DNA of 64,000 bases, from NCBI GenBank assembly GCA_963930775.1, contig OZ005693.1, positions 10,104,006 to 10,168,005 on the forward strand. The letters are read 5' to 3'. The stretch is from Cliona cf. orientalis. Its lineage: Eukaryota; Porifera; Demospongiae; Clionaida; Clionaidae. Each line of letters opens with the position of its first letter. The stretch's first letter is position 1. Below the pieces are notes generated by a model. The model saw only the letters and a program-made list of their open reading frames with translations. It had not been told where the DNA came from and did not search any database. The position numbers and the translations under genes are program-made. Below, piece by piece: positions 39,271 through 48,797 of the stretch.

Positions 39271-40686
39271 TTATCGAAATTTAACTTTGACTACATCAAT
39301 TGTGAAGCATCCCTCCGTTAGGTATGATGAAAGAGGCTGTCTACCTAGCCTTATGATATTATTTTGATAGATACCCAGGCTCTTGGAAATAATTCTGTCT
39401 TTTGGAGTGGGTGATTGTGATTTACCTATGATAGATTTCCTCAAATTCGGCCCAGATACACTGCGTACTTCAATTTCAATTTCACAATGAAATGGCCACT
39501 CCAGTTCATCATCATATTGTCCGGATAAAATGCGTGGCTCAACTGATATAGAATTTGCTTTACACCCTTTGCAGTAGACCAACAGACACATCTTGTAGCC
39601 CCGTCTGTGAGAGAAGAATGGTGGTAAACACATGCAAGTGTCATTCTTCCTTTCTTCTTCAAATCTTGGGATCGAAAAAGTAACTTGAGGAATGTACTCT
39701 ACAGTAGTCTCAGGATCGTTCAGAGGACGTGAAACAATGTCTGCCGGATGAATACGTGTAAGCATTGGGCCATAACATCTCTCCTTAGACATGAGCTCTA
39801 ATTGATCATACTGGTCTCTAACTGCATAGATGGAAGCTTCTTTTTCCATAATCTGTTGCTGAATCTCAGCTATTAACCGAGTGTATCTTTGGTTGATTCC
39901 ACTGAATTCATTTTGGGCTTCCTCGAGAGCACTTTGCAGTTTAATTATCTCTCTTTCTGTTGCCTGAACTTCATCGTGAAATCCAATAATTTCCGAATTC
40001 CGGATTGATAGAGGCTTTAGATTTTCCTTGACTATTAAACCATCAGCTTTGATTTTAGCCTGTAGATCTTGACTTTGCTTGGCTACTAGGGCGTAGTGAT
40101 GAGGTAGGGATTCCTCAAAGTGCTTCTGCAGATCCTTAATCAGGACTTCGGCGGTGCACCCAACAATGCTGAAAGGACAGTTGACCTTTGTGAGGGAACA
40201 AGCGTCCAAGTGGTTTGACTGGTCTCTGCGTTGGTACAAGTTTCCACACTGCTCACACTTGACAGAGAATCGCTCGCACACTGCTTCATGCTCTTTGATC
40301 ATCCTTCGCTGAATTTTCATGCCACAGAAATTTTGACATTCCACTTCATGAAATAGACACTCAAGCAGATGCTTTTCCAGGCTCTCAAGAGTGCCCACCC
40401 ATTCACAATCGCTTTCTTTCGAAGTGCAATACACCTTACTTTTGAGAATGTCATAATGTAAATCTCTATTGAAGGTTATCTCCACGCACTGATTCTCGCA
40501 TCCGGGGATAGGGCAGGGTTCGCGATCATTGGCTTTCTTCGCGATACAAGATTTGCAGGCGTTCTTTCCACAGCACTGTGTAATATGAGGCTGTCTTAGA
40601 ACCAGTTCACAGACCTCACAAATGAATAGGAGTGGAGGTTGCTTGACAAAGTCGCACGAATAACCAGCAGTGCCTTGGGCCATCAT
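39271..40686 (-). CDS. Class B TRAF-like RING/zinc-finger/MATH protein, B8
   Basis: An intact 471-aa frame from MMAQGTAGYSCDF. RING (CEVC, CCGKNACKSC, CPIPGC), zinc fingers (DCEWVG, HLLEC, CEQCGNLYQRRDQ, CPFSIVGC), a coiled coil resembling that of B12, MLTRIHPADIVSRPL linker, MATH (RGYKMCLLVYCKGCKANSISVEPRI, GQYDDELEWPFHCEIEIEV), ending VVKVKFR. Open codons continue upstream to 40803, but B10 and B12 start at the equivalent MM pair, so I place the start at 40686. A GCGCATGCCCA motif lies about 65 bp upstream. Confidence 0.88.
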   Translation of the reverse strand: MMAQGTAGYSCDFVKQPPLLFICEVCELVLRQPHITQCCGKNACKSCIAKKANDREPCPIPGCENQCVEITFNRDLHYDILKSKVYCTSKESDCEWVGTLESLEKHLLECLFHEVECQNFCGMKIQRRMIKEHEAVCERFSVKCEQCGNLYQRRDQSNHLDACSLTKVNCPFSIVGCTAEVLIKDLQKHFEESLPHHYALVAKQSQDLQAKIKADGLIVKENLKPLSIRNSEIIGFHDEVQATEREIIKLQSALEEAQNEFSGINQRYTRLIAEIQQQIMEKEASIYAVRDQYDQLELMSKERCYGPMLTRIHPADIVSRPLNDPETTVEYIPQVTFSIPRFEEERKNDTCMCLPPFFSHRRGYKMCLLVYCKGCKANSISVEPRILSGQYDDELEWPFHCEIEIEVRSVSGPNLRKSIIGKSQSPTPKDRIISKSLGIYQNNIIRLGRQPLSSYLTEGCFTIDVVKVKFR

Positions 40687-40806
40687 AAGCTTGTGGTCTT
40701 GGTGTCGATACCAGTGTCTCACCGCAGATTCATTGGCGGGTGGAACGTATTGCGCATGCCCAGACAGTGTCACATGACGTATGGTATCCTTAATAAGCAG
40801 CATTTA

Positions 40807-40855
40807 TTTATAGCAGGAGCTTATGAGCGCCGCTCATAAGCTCCTGTTTATAGCA
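40807..40855. mobile_element. Micro-palindrome insertion with 9-bp direct repeats
   Basis: A perfect 33-bp palindrome at 40814-40846 (16-bp arms CAGGAGCTTATGAGCG around one C) lies between direct repeats TTTATAGCA at 40807-40815 and 40847-40855 (the first overlaps the palindrome by CA). Located between B8 and C4. Confidence 0.65.
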
Positions 40856-40932
40856 AGAGTATAAAATTAATATACTCTTATTTATGATATACTTTTTTTG
40901 CTGAGTTAGCAAGATAGCTGAACCATATTATC

Positions 40933-42112
40933 ATGGAGGAGTGGTGCACCAAGGTTGAGGGATTGCTACAAACCAGCCTTCAAATTCAAGAAGATCTTAG
41001 GACCCTCAAAACCGCAACCAAGACAGAAATTGAAGACACCATCACAAAGATCGATCAGGGCCTCGCTGAGAGTGACAACAAGTTGAAAAGCCTCCAAGTA
41101 GAGAGTGATGCACTCGTAGCAAAAAACATGGATTTCAGCGCTGACGTTCAAAAGTTAGAAACAGAACAAAAGATGGAGCTTGCCAAGGCCAGGCAGGCTC
41201 TCGAAGAAGGGAGGCAGGACATCGAAAAAGCAGAGAACTCACTCAAATGACTGTGCAACGTTTTTACAGTCAAGAATGATCCCAATAAGGTCTTCAACTA
41301 TCCTCCGGTGACTTTCACCCTCACCAACTTTCACGAGCTCAAAGACAATGATGACATGTGGTACAGTCCCTGCTTCTATTCTCACTCGTGCGGCTACAAG
41401 ATGCAACTACAGGTGTGTAGCTACCGTACAATTATGCTCTTCAATCCACCCTCCTCCCAGCTTTCACCGTACATCTTTCTTATATGTTCATCCCTAGTCC
41501 CTTGATCCCAGCTTATTATTGTGAGGGGCTGGGGTGAGATTAATAATAATTTATCTTTAATGATATTAACCTCGTTTTCAGGCTCCTCCTAACTTTAATT
41601 ATAGCAATGCTGAAAACATAACCTCAAAACTGAACTATCAACATATATTATTGTGTAGCTATTGGGCTGTTATAACACTTAATAAGTAAACCAGATTGGA
41701 CATTGTTTTGTTTCATTTTTTATTGGCAATACAGGTGTACCCAAACGGAGATGGAGCAGGAAGAGGGACACACGTGTCCGTCAAGGTAGCTCTCATGCCT
41801 GGGGAGTTTGACGACCTCTTGTGCTGGCCATTCCGTGGCATAATCACCGTTCACCTCCTCAACCAGCGCAGGGACTCCTCCCACAAGGCTCACCAGATAT
41901 AGTTCACAACGCTAGAGAATTTGTACGTGAGAGAGAAGCCAGTGGTTGACGAACACGAAGACGGTAGACGAGTTGGGGATGGGGTGGACACATTCATTGC
42001 TCATGCTGATTTAAAGGAGAATGCTGGGTTCTTGTCGGATGCGGAGTATCTTAAGAATAATTCCCTCTCTTTGTGTGTGTGGAATGTTGACATTTTCTAT
42101 CAACATCACTAG
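40933..42112 (+). pseudogene. Class C MATH gene C4 with one intron and two in-frame stops
   Basis: Exon 1 (40933-41412) and exon 2 (41735-42112) match C5 codon for codon, with the intron exactly between MQLQ and VYPNG (CAG|GTGTGT donor, TACAG acceptor). The frame is never shifted, but CGA has become TGA at 41248-41250 (between coil and MATH) and TGG has become TAG at 41900-41902 (QIWF to QI*F). One codon is also missing in the HEDGRR region. A product stopping at the first TGA would be an isolated 105-residue coiled coil. Confidence 0.85.
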
Positions 42113-42144
42113 TCAATTGCAAGTGTATTGTTATGATAACTGGC

Positions 42145-42150
42145 AATAAA
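42145..42150 (+). terminator. Poly(A) signal downstream of C4
   Basis: AATAAA about 33 bp after the stop; conserved downstream of C5 (51701-51706). Confidence 0.4.
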
Positions 42151-42299
42151 CTATTATTACTCCTTCATAGTGACACTGTTGTGTTAGTTATCATGATAAA
42201 CTCCACTCCCAAATAATTATTTAGCAAATTAAGGGTTGAACATGCATGCATAACATAAAATTAATGCATGCAAACAATACTCAGTTCCTTATCAAATTA

Positions 42300-42746
42300 C
42301 CGTATAGCGGGAAATTTTCGTATGGTGCTAATTTTCGTATATTTCGTATGCTCCATCCCTTATACGAAAATAAAAACTGCGAAAATTTGAACGTACGAAA
42401 TTTTTTTCCTTTCGCGCGTGATTTTTGACCTATACGCGCCACACGCGGTCGCTAGCTGGAGGTGCTAAATGCAAGGCTAGCTCACTGAATGTCTCTTTAT
42501 CGATTCTTTGCCGAGGCGTTGAAACGAAGTGACCTTTCTGATTCCAGTGGACCGCTATCGGCATCGATTACGATCAGTGATGCTAGCGTTACCGTATACC
42601 GCACGTAAGTGAGAGCGCTACCAGCTGCGCATGCGCGCAATCTCCCGCAGCAAGCATACGAAATTTAAAAATACGAAAATTTATTCTAAGGGTGTTTTGG
42701 CCGATCATACGAAAATTAGCACCAACGAAAATTTCCCGCTATACGG
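42300..42746. mobile_element. 447-bp MITE with about 40-bp terminal inverted repeats
   Basis: Begins CCGTATAGCGGGAAATTTTCG and ends with the reverse complement; homology of the arms extends about 40 bp through GGTGCTAATTTTCGTAT. TA flanks both ends (42298-42299 and 42747-42748). It lies just 5' of the B9 promoter and is absent from the equivalent place before B7. Confidence 0.8.
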
Positions 42747-42917
42747 TACTAGTGGAGCACGTGACACTGTACTGTACATGTACATGTACATGTATTGCGC
42801 AAGCTTGCATATTGGCGCCTTTTCCTTGAGCATGCGTATTGTTGTCTCGTTCGTCACCTGACCCACCCTCGAGCCTCCCTCTTTGCGGCTATCTGCCATC
42901 ATCTCAGTCAGGCGACA

Positions 42918-44368
42918 ATGGCGTCTTCAGCTCAAAAGATGAAAGGTGCTGGCTATGCGTGTACGTTTGTCGAGCCGCCTCCAAAACTGTTTATGTGTGA
43001 GGTTTGTGAGTTAATTCTACGCGATCCTCAAATCACCCAGTGTTGCAAAAAGTACGTCTGCAAACCTTGCATCGCGAAAGAAGTCGAAAATGGCGCGCCC
43101 TGCCCTGTCCCCTCCTGCCAAAATCAGTGTATGAAGAAAACTTTTCCAGATCGAGATTTGTACCACGATATTCACAAAAGTAAGGTATATTGTACTTCAA
43201 AAGAAAGCGGTTGTGAATGGGTTGACACTCTTGAGAACCTGGAAAAGCATCTGCTTGAGTGTCAATTTCATGAAGTGGAGTGTCAAAATTCCTGTGGCAT
43301 AAAGATTCAGCGGCAGATGTTTAAAGAGCATGAAGCAGTGTGCAAGCGATTCCCTATCAAGTGTGAGCAGTGCGGAAACCTGTACGAACGCAGAGACAAA
43401 TTGAGCCACTTGGATGTTTGTTCCCTTACAAAGGTCAACTGTCCTTTCAGCATTGTTGGGTGTACTGCCGACGTCCTGAACAAGGATCTGCAGAAGCACT
43501 TTGAGGAATTCTTATCTGATCACTACACCCTAGTAGCCAAGCAAAGTCAAGATATGCAGGCTGAAATAGGAGAAAATAGTGCGGCATTTGCTCAGATGAA
43601 GGAGAGTATTAAGCCTTTGCTAGCTCAGGGAATTGAGGTGGCCAGGACCTATGATGAACTTACGGCAGCAGAAAGAGAGATGACTGAACTACAAAAGGCT
43701 CTTGAAGAAGCTCAGCTTGACTTCAAAGAGCTGGAACAGAAGTGTAATCAAGTATCAGCTGAGATTCAACGACAAATTAGCGAAAGAGAAGTTCCAGTTT
43801 GTGCAGTTAGAAAGGAGTGTGATCAATTGATACTTCTTTCTCAAGTGAAATGTTATGGACCAGCCCTTCCGCATATTCCTCCAGCTGATATTTTTTCGCA
43901 TCTTCTTGAGAGTACTATGACTACTGAGGAATGCATTCCTAAACTATCGTTTAAGATTCCTAGATATCTAGAGGAAAGAAAAAATGATGCCAATTTGTAT
44001 CTACCGCCATTTTATTCTCATGGAGGGGGTACAAAATGCTCTTAATGGCGTATTGCAATGGATTTCAGGGTGTTAAGGGGGAGTACTTGTCAATATACGT
44101 CCGTGTTTGTTCCGGCAAGTATGATGCTGAATTAAATTGGCCATTACATTGCAAGGTCGATATTGAGCTAAGAAGTGCACATAAATCAAAGCAAAATGTG
44201 AAGAAGTCCATTGTGGTGAGGGCACAATCTCCAATTCCAGGAGAAAAATTTCATTCTCAGACTCATGGCTTCTGTTCACGTTTTATAAGACTAGACGAAA
44301 GTTATGAGCATATTTCTTCTGATGGATGCTTGACCATTGATGTATTCGAAGTTAACTTCGTATTGTAA
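42918..44368 (+). pseudogene. Class B TRAF-like gene B9 with a 1-bp deletion in MATH
   Basis: Starts MASSAQKMKGAGYACTF. RING is complete (CEVC, CCKKYVCKPC, CPVPSC), as are zinc fingers, coil and the ALPHIPPADIFSH linker. In the MATH domain one base is lost from the run GGGGGC (about 44028): the paralogous GGYRMCLMVY becomes GGTKCS* in the first frame, while the second frame continues as a clean MATH C-terminus (NGFQGVKGEYLSIYVRV, YDAELNWPLHC, ending FEVNFVL). A truncated product would keep RING, zinc fingers and coil without the receptor-binding domain. Upstream GAGCATGCGTAT motif as in B7. Confidence 0.82.
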
Positions 44369-44780
44369 TTGACATCAGAGTGATGTGTGTTGTGATTGGT
44401 ATTAAATTTATGATGGAATAATTATTAGTATAGATATGAGCAAATAAGAGAATATTTGTACTACCGGTATATATATGTAACTACAATCACGGTGCACAAT
44501 GACAATACTATACGTATAAAGCACAATGTTAAGATTAGCTAGCTAATATTATTAATATTATAATTATCGTGACTTAGTACCTGGATGTTGTGGCCAAGGG
44601 GGTGAGTATTAGCCCAATGAGTATCACCAAGTATGAAAACAACTATTATATTGTTACAGTATCATACCATTAATAAATTATGCATCACAATAAACAATTA
44701 GATATTATCAATAATAATATTATTAGCTGCACGTATACATTGTGCAGTTCTAGGTTTCATAGAGTGGAATAGATCAATCA
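44369..44780. other. B9-A8 convergent spacer
   Basis: 412 bp of AT-rich sequence. The right part (about 44665-44780) matches the 35390-35477 flank of A6. No gene was seen. Confidence 0.45.
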
Positions 44781-46361
44781 CTATTTCAAAAATTGAATGC
44801 GGTATAGCATTAACTTGAAACAATTGTCCCGAGTTAGAAAGGATGACAAGTTTGAATGCGATAAGAAATCTGATGTACCAAATTCAAAGCTAAGGCAGTG
44901 GTACTGGTCTGTTTGCTGTGATCGGATAACAAGAGCATCCCTTCCGTCTAATTCTAAGTTTACACTTTTATTGCACTTGTTAGCACGTTGATTGATTGCA
45001 GTGATGGTGAATACCGCACCTGGAAATGGCCATATCAAATGCTCATCGAATTCTCCTGCCAAGAAATGGATATATACAGATATGTATGACTCATAACCTG
45101 AACCAGCTGGGTGTACAGAAAGGCACATCTTGTATCCTCCAACATGTGTATAGAATGGAGGACTTAGCCACATATTATCCTTCAATTTGATTCTTTTCTT
45201 GAAGTTATCAATGGTAAATGTAACCGGTGGATAAGATAGTCCTGTAGCCTCTGGTACTGGGCATGTTTGAAGGTCAGCTATTGTTTCCTTGTATGCAGCT
45301 TCCACTTCTTTTGTTTTTGTGATTCTCATTTTTATGTGCTCCAAACAGATCTCCTTTTCTCTCAACTCTGCTCTGAGGGAACTAGTTCTCTTCTTGATAT
45401 CTTGTAGACTCTCCTTCAAAGTTGCAATTATAGTGTGTTGGATAGAAAACGAAGCCTCTCTTTGAGACTTAGCATGTTCACCATTTGAGAGCTTTGGCTT
45501 ATAAGCTTCTGAAGAAAGAAGTGCGCAATGATGCCTGAAATCCTTCAAGAGCTCTGTATTCTTCCGTGCAACAAGGAGTAAATGTTCACTGAGACAATCA
45601 TTTGCATGCTTTTGAGCTTCTGAGCGCATATGTAGTCTCATGTCACATCCAATGGTCCCGAACAAACAGGTTGTACGAGTGTGTGGACAAATGCGCATAT
45701 GATCGGAAAATTTGTAGCGTTCAAATTGTTCACAGCGGCACCCATTTGGGCAGTCGATGAGCATAAAATCACATTCCTTGAGGTGAAATTTTCCATTCTG
45801 CAGGGTGCCTGTCCAGCCACACCCCTTATGCTGGTAGCAACATTTCACCCTTAGCTGGTTGATGGAATCCTCAAGAGCTTTATTGTCCACCAATTCAAAT
45901 TCTGTACTACGGCAGAAAGGGCATGACGGTTGCTGATTTAATAGTGCACATCGTTGGAGGTGGCGAGCCATGCACTTCTTACAGATATTTGTGGAACAGC
46001 AGGAGATTAGCTGAGGCGATTCAAGTATATGATAACATATCTTACACTTCATGATGTTCGGCACAAAATCTAAAAATATCCATTCCTTCTCCATGTCTTC
46101 CTCCTTGCTGCTTGTGCTTCCTAATTTTTGAGCATTTTGACCACTGTGGCCCTGGTTTTGTTCGGGATGGTTGTCATCTTTTGACTTCTTGTCATCAGCG
46201 TCCTCGGTCTTGGTAGGATTCCTGTAAGTGTCGATATCATCCTGTTGTTCAAAATTTTTTTGCCCTGGAGCATCAGTGTTGAATTTTTTCTTTTCTGGAA
46301 AGTCCTCCAGTTGGTTAATAATAGGCTCAACTTTTTCACTCTTTAAAGAATCAGAAGACAT
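44781..46361 (-). CDS. Class A TRAF-like RING/zinc-finger/MATH protein, A8
   Basis: An intact 526-aa frame, sister of A6 (MSSDSLKSEKVEPI leader). RING CKICYHIL, CCSTNICKKC, CPFC: the Gly of the CCG signature is Ser. Zinc fingers GCGWTG, HLKECDFMLIDCPNGCRCEQFERY, HMRIC and GTIGC; coiled coil; MATH GGYKMCLSVHPAGSGYESYISVYIHFLAGEFDEHLIWPFPGA. Compared with A6 it has lost an Arg-rich tetrapeptide in the MATH loop and ends YRIQFLK. Head-to-head with A9, tail-to-tail with B9 (412 bp). Confidence 0.9.
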   Translation of the reverse strand: MSSDSLKSEKVEPIINQLEDFPEKKKFNTDAPGQKNFEQQDDIDTYRNPTKTEDADDKKSKDDNHPEQNQGHSGQNAQKLGSTSSKEEDMEKEWIFLDFVPNIMKCKICYHILESPQLISCCSTNICKKCMARHLQRCALLNQQPSCPFCRSTEFELVDNKALEDSINQLRVKCCYQHKGCGWTGTLQNGKFHLKECDFMLIDCPNGCRCEQFERYKFSDHMRICPHTRTTCLFGTIGCDMRLHMRSEAQKHANDCLSEHLLLVARKNTELLKDFRHHCALLSSEAYKPKLSNGEHAKSQREASFSIQHTIIATLKESLQDIKKRTSSLRAELREKEICLEHIKMRITKTKEVEAAYKETIADLQTCPVPEATGLSYPPVTFTIDNFKKRIKLKDNMWLSPPFYTHVGGYKMCLSVHPAGSGYESYISVYIHFLAGEFDEHLIWPFPGAVFTITAINQRANKCNKSVNLELDGRDALVIRSQQTDQYHCLSFEFGTSDFLSHSNLSSFLTRDNCFKLMLYRIQFLK

Positions 46362-46402
46362 CTTTGTTCAATAGAAGTCAGTCAAGGCTCTCAAGAGAAA
46401 TA

Positions 46403-46720
46403 GGTGGATTCCCTCACACTGCATGTGGTTGGTTTTAAGGGGTGGATCTGGTTTATCATTATCCGATTATGTGGTCATATGAGTGCCACTATGAATATTA
46501 TTATTATCAGCAGAGCACTGGTCAGCCAAGGTGGATTCCCACACGTGTGTGGTTGGTTTAAAGGGGTGGATCTGGTTTGTCAGATTATGTGGTCATATGA
46601 GTGCAATTATGAATATTATTATTATTATCAGTCAAAGCTCTAGTCAGTCAAGGTGGATTCCCTCACCTGTGTGTGGTTGTTTTAAAGGGGTGGATCTGGT
46701 TAATTAGTCACCGTCTGATT
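46403..46720. repeat. Three tandem copies of an about 125-bp unit in the A8/A9 promoter
   Basis: Units begin near 46403, 46530 and 46652 at GTGGATTCCCTCAC and contain GGTTTAAAGGGGTGGATCTGG, GATTATG, GAGTGC and ATGAATATTATTATT. The homologous A6/A7 spacer has a single unit. Confidence 0.85.
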
Positions 46721-46975
46721 ATGACATTGTTGTGGTCAGCCCTTAACATTTTGAGTTGTTATTCTGGCACACATGCAGGTAGCAGTTTCCTTATTTAGCA
46801 TATCAGATCTACTTATATATAGGCATACTCTCTACTAAAGTCAGCAAATACTATTTATGGTCAAAACATCACTGACTCAGTAATGATAATTAATACCGGT
46901 ATTCATAATGGCACTCATATGCACTGTACACTATCAAAATTGCTGTTTCTGGTATACTTGCATCTCTAAATAAAG
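46721..46975. promoter_or_regulatory. A9-side promoter block, inverted relative to A7 and A11
   Basis: The minus strand at about 46833-46865 reads GACCATAAATAGTATTTGCT...TTTAGTAG, the block seen on the plus strand about 210 bp before A7 and A11. Confidence 0.45.
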
Positions 46976-48622
46976 ATGTCCACTAATGATGAAGACTCTT
47001 CAACTAAAGATATAGCATCAGTGGACAGCTGCAGGGATAAATCAATTGAATCATCAGAGAAAATTTCTCAGGGCAAAAAAGACGAGTTCAACTCCATTGT
47101 TTCAGAATCTGTTCCTGATCTTGAAGCAAGTCTTGCTCCTGAAAGCAATGTAGGTGAAAAGAGCGCTCAAAACGAAGATGGACCGAGCCATCATAACATC
47201 AACACTCCTAAACCAAAAAGTTTTGCTCCTGAACAGGCTGGTCAAAGTCATCCAGCTCTCTCAAGCAATGCAACCACAAGCTGCAGAGCTCTAGAGCCAG
47301 AATTGGATGGCCAGTGGGTCTTCTTAGACATCGTACATGAATTCATGAAGTGTAGGATCTGCAGAGGTGTATTCGAATCACCCCAGCTACTATCATGCTG
47401 TGGAACGAATATCTGTAAAAACTGCATAGCTCGCCACCTCCAACAACGTACAACGCTAGTGGACCAGCAGCCTTCATGCCCTTTCTGCCGTAGTATGGGT
47501 TATAAGTTGATCTATAATGCAGCTCTAGAGATGTCTATTGACCAGCTAAGGGTAAAATGCTGTTATCAGCACAAAGGGTGCAGTTGGGTGGGCATCTTGG
47601 AGAGAGGAAAACTTCATCTCAAGGAGTGTGATTTTGTGCCCATTGACTGCCCGAATGGGTGTGATTGTAAACAGTTTGAGCGTCACCAACTTTCAGATCA
47701 CATGCTTATTTGTCAACATACACATATCAATTGCTCTTTTGAATCAATTGGATGCGATACAAAAATGCCACTTGTGCGTCAAGCAGCGCAAAAGCATGCA
47801 AGTGATTGCCTCAGTGAACATTTGCTTCTCATTGCACAAAAGAATGTAAAGCTCTTGAAGGATTATCAGAAGTTTCATACATCTCTTCAATCGAAAGGTT
47901 GTGGAGATGAAACCAAAGTTCACGATGAGCTCATTAAGTCTCAGAAAGAGGCTTTGGGTTCTACTCAACAAACCATCAACTCACTGAAAGAGAGACTACT
48001 GGAAACACAACAGAAAACGGCTTCCCTGAAAGCAGAATTAGAAAGTGGTGAGGCTTGTTTGGCAGAGCTTAAAAACAATGTTTCTCAAACAAAGAATACC
48101 GAAGATACGTGCAAAGAAAGTTGTGCTCAAATTCAGACCTTACCGGTACCCCAAGCCATTGGAATGTCATGTATACCATTCACTTTCACCATTGATAATT
48201 TCCTTGAAAAGATGGCGCACTGGAATGGCAAGAGGTTGACGCTAAGCCCTCCCTTCTACACACACTTTGGGGGATACAAGATGTGTCTTTCCGTGCATTC
48301 TGATCGTAATCGGGGCCCTATATCAGTATCTCTCCACTTCTTGGCTGGTGAATTCGATGAACACTTAACATGGCCATTTCCGGGTGCAATATTCACTATC
48401 ACTGCAATCAATGAACGTGTTCATAAATTTAATAAAAGCATTAACTTGGAATTGGTGGGGGAGGATACCATTCACAGCCGAGGAAGGCAGAATCTGATCC
48501 ATGACAACCTCAGTGGGTTCTGTGCACGAGATTTCTTATCTCAATCAGACCTAGCGGACTTCTTGAGTAGGAACAATAGCTTACAGCTAATGGTGTACCG
48601 TATTCAGTTTCTTCCCTTGTGA
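46976..48622 (+). CDS. Class A TRAF-like RING/zinc-finger/MATH protein, A9
   Basis: An intact 548-aa frame from MSTNDEDSSTKDIASVD. RING (CRICRGVF, CCGTNICKNC, CPFC), zinc fingers almost identical to A7 (GCSWVG, CPNGCDCKQFERH, HMLIC, ESIGC), coiled coil, MATH (GGYKMCLSVHSDRNRGPISVSLHFLAGEFDEHLTWPFPGA), ending YRIQFLPL. The zinc-finger segment is nearly base-identical to A7 over about 250 bp although the leaders and coils differ, as expected for gene conversion or strong constraint. Converges on B10 with a 175-bp gap. Confidence 0.9.
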   Translation: MSTNDEDSSTKDIASVDSCRDKSIESSEKISQGKKDEFNSIVSESVPDLEASLAPESNVGEKSAQNEDGPSHHNINTPKPKSFAPEQAGQSHPALSSNATTSCRALEPELDGQWVFLDIVHEFMKCRICRGVFESPQLLSCCGTNICKNCIARHLQQRTTLVDQQPSCPFCRSMGYKLIYNAALEMSIDQLRVKCCYQHKGCSWVGILERGKLHLKECDFVPIDCPNGCDCKQFERHQLSDHMLICQHTHINCSFESIGCDTKMPLVRQAAQKHASDCLSEHLLLIAQKNVKLLKDYQKFHTSLQSKGCGDETKVHDELIKSQKEALGSTQQTINSLKERLLETQQKTASLKAELESGEACLAELKNNVSQTKNTEDTCKESCAQIQTLPVPQAIGMSCIPFTFTIDNFLEKMAHWNGKRLTLSPPFYTHFGGYKMCLSVHSDRNRGPISVSLHFLAGEFDEHLTWPFPGAIFTITAINERVHKFNKSINLELVGEDTIHSRGRQNLIHDNLSGFCARDFLSQSDLADFLSRNNSLQLMVYRIQFLPL

Positions 48623-48797
48623 TATATTATTCTACAGGTATTATATTACCGGTATTACCGGTACGTAGCTATTGTAACAGTTGTGATGTAGTGAATTTTA
48701 TTGTAAGTTATGTAAATTACTATACAATAATATTATTTACTTCCTTATGCATTAACATTGAACAATCATTTACTATATCAAAATAATATTATTACTA

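Noticed and set aside
40687..40803. N-terminal extension of B8 (39 residues), and similar extensions of B2, B4 and B12
   Set aside because: The added residues are not shared among paralogues and run through promoter motifs or neighbouring leaders.
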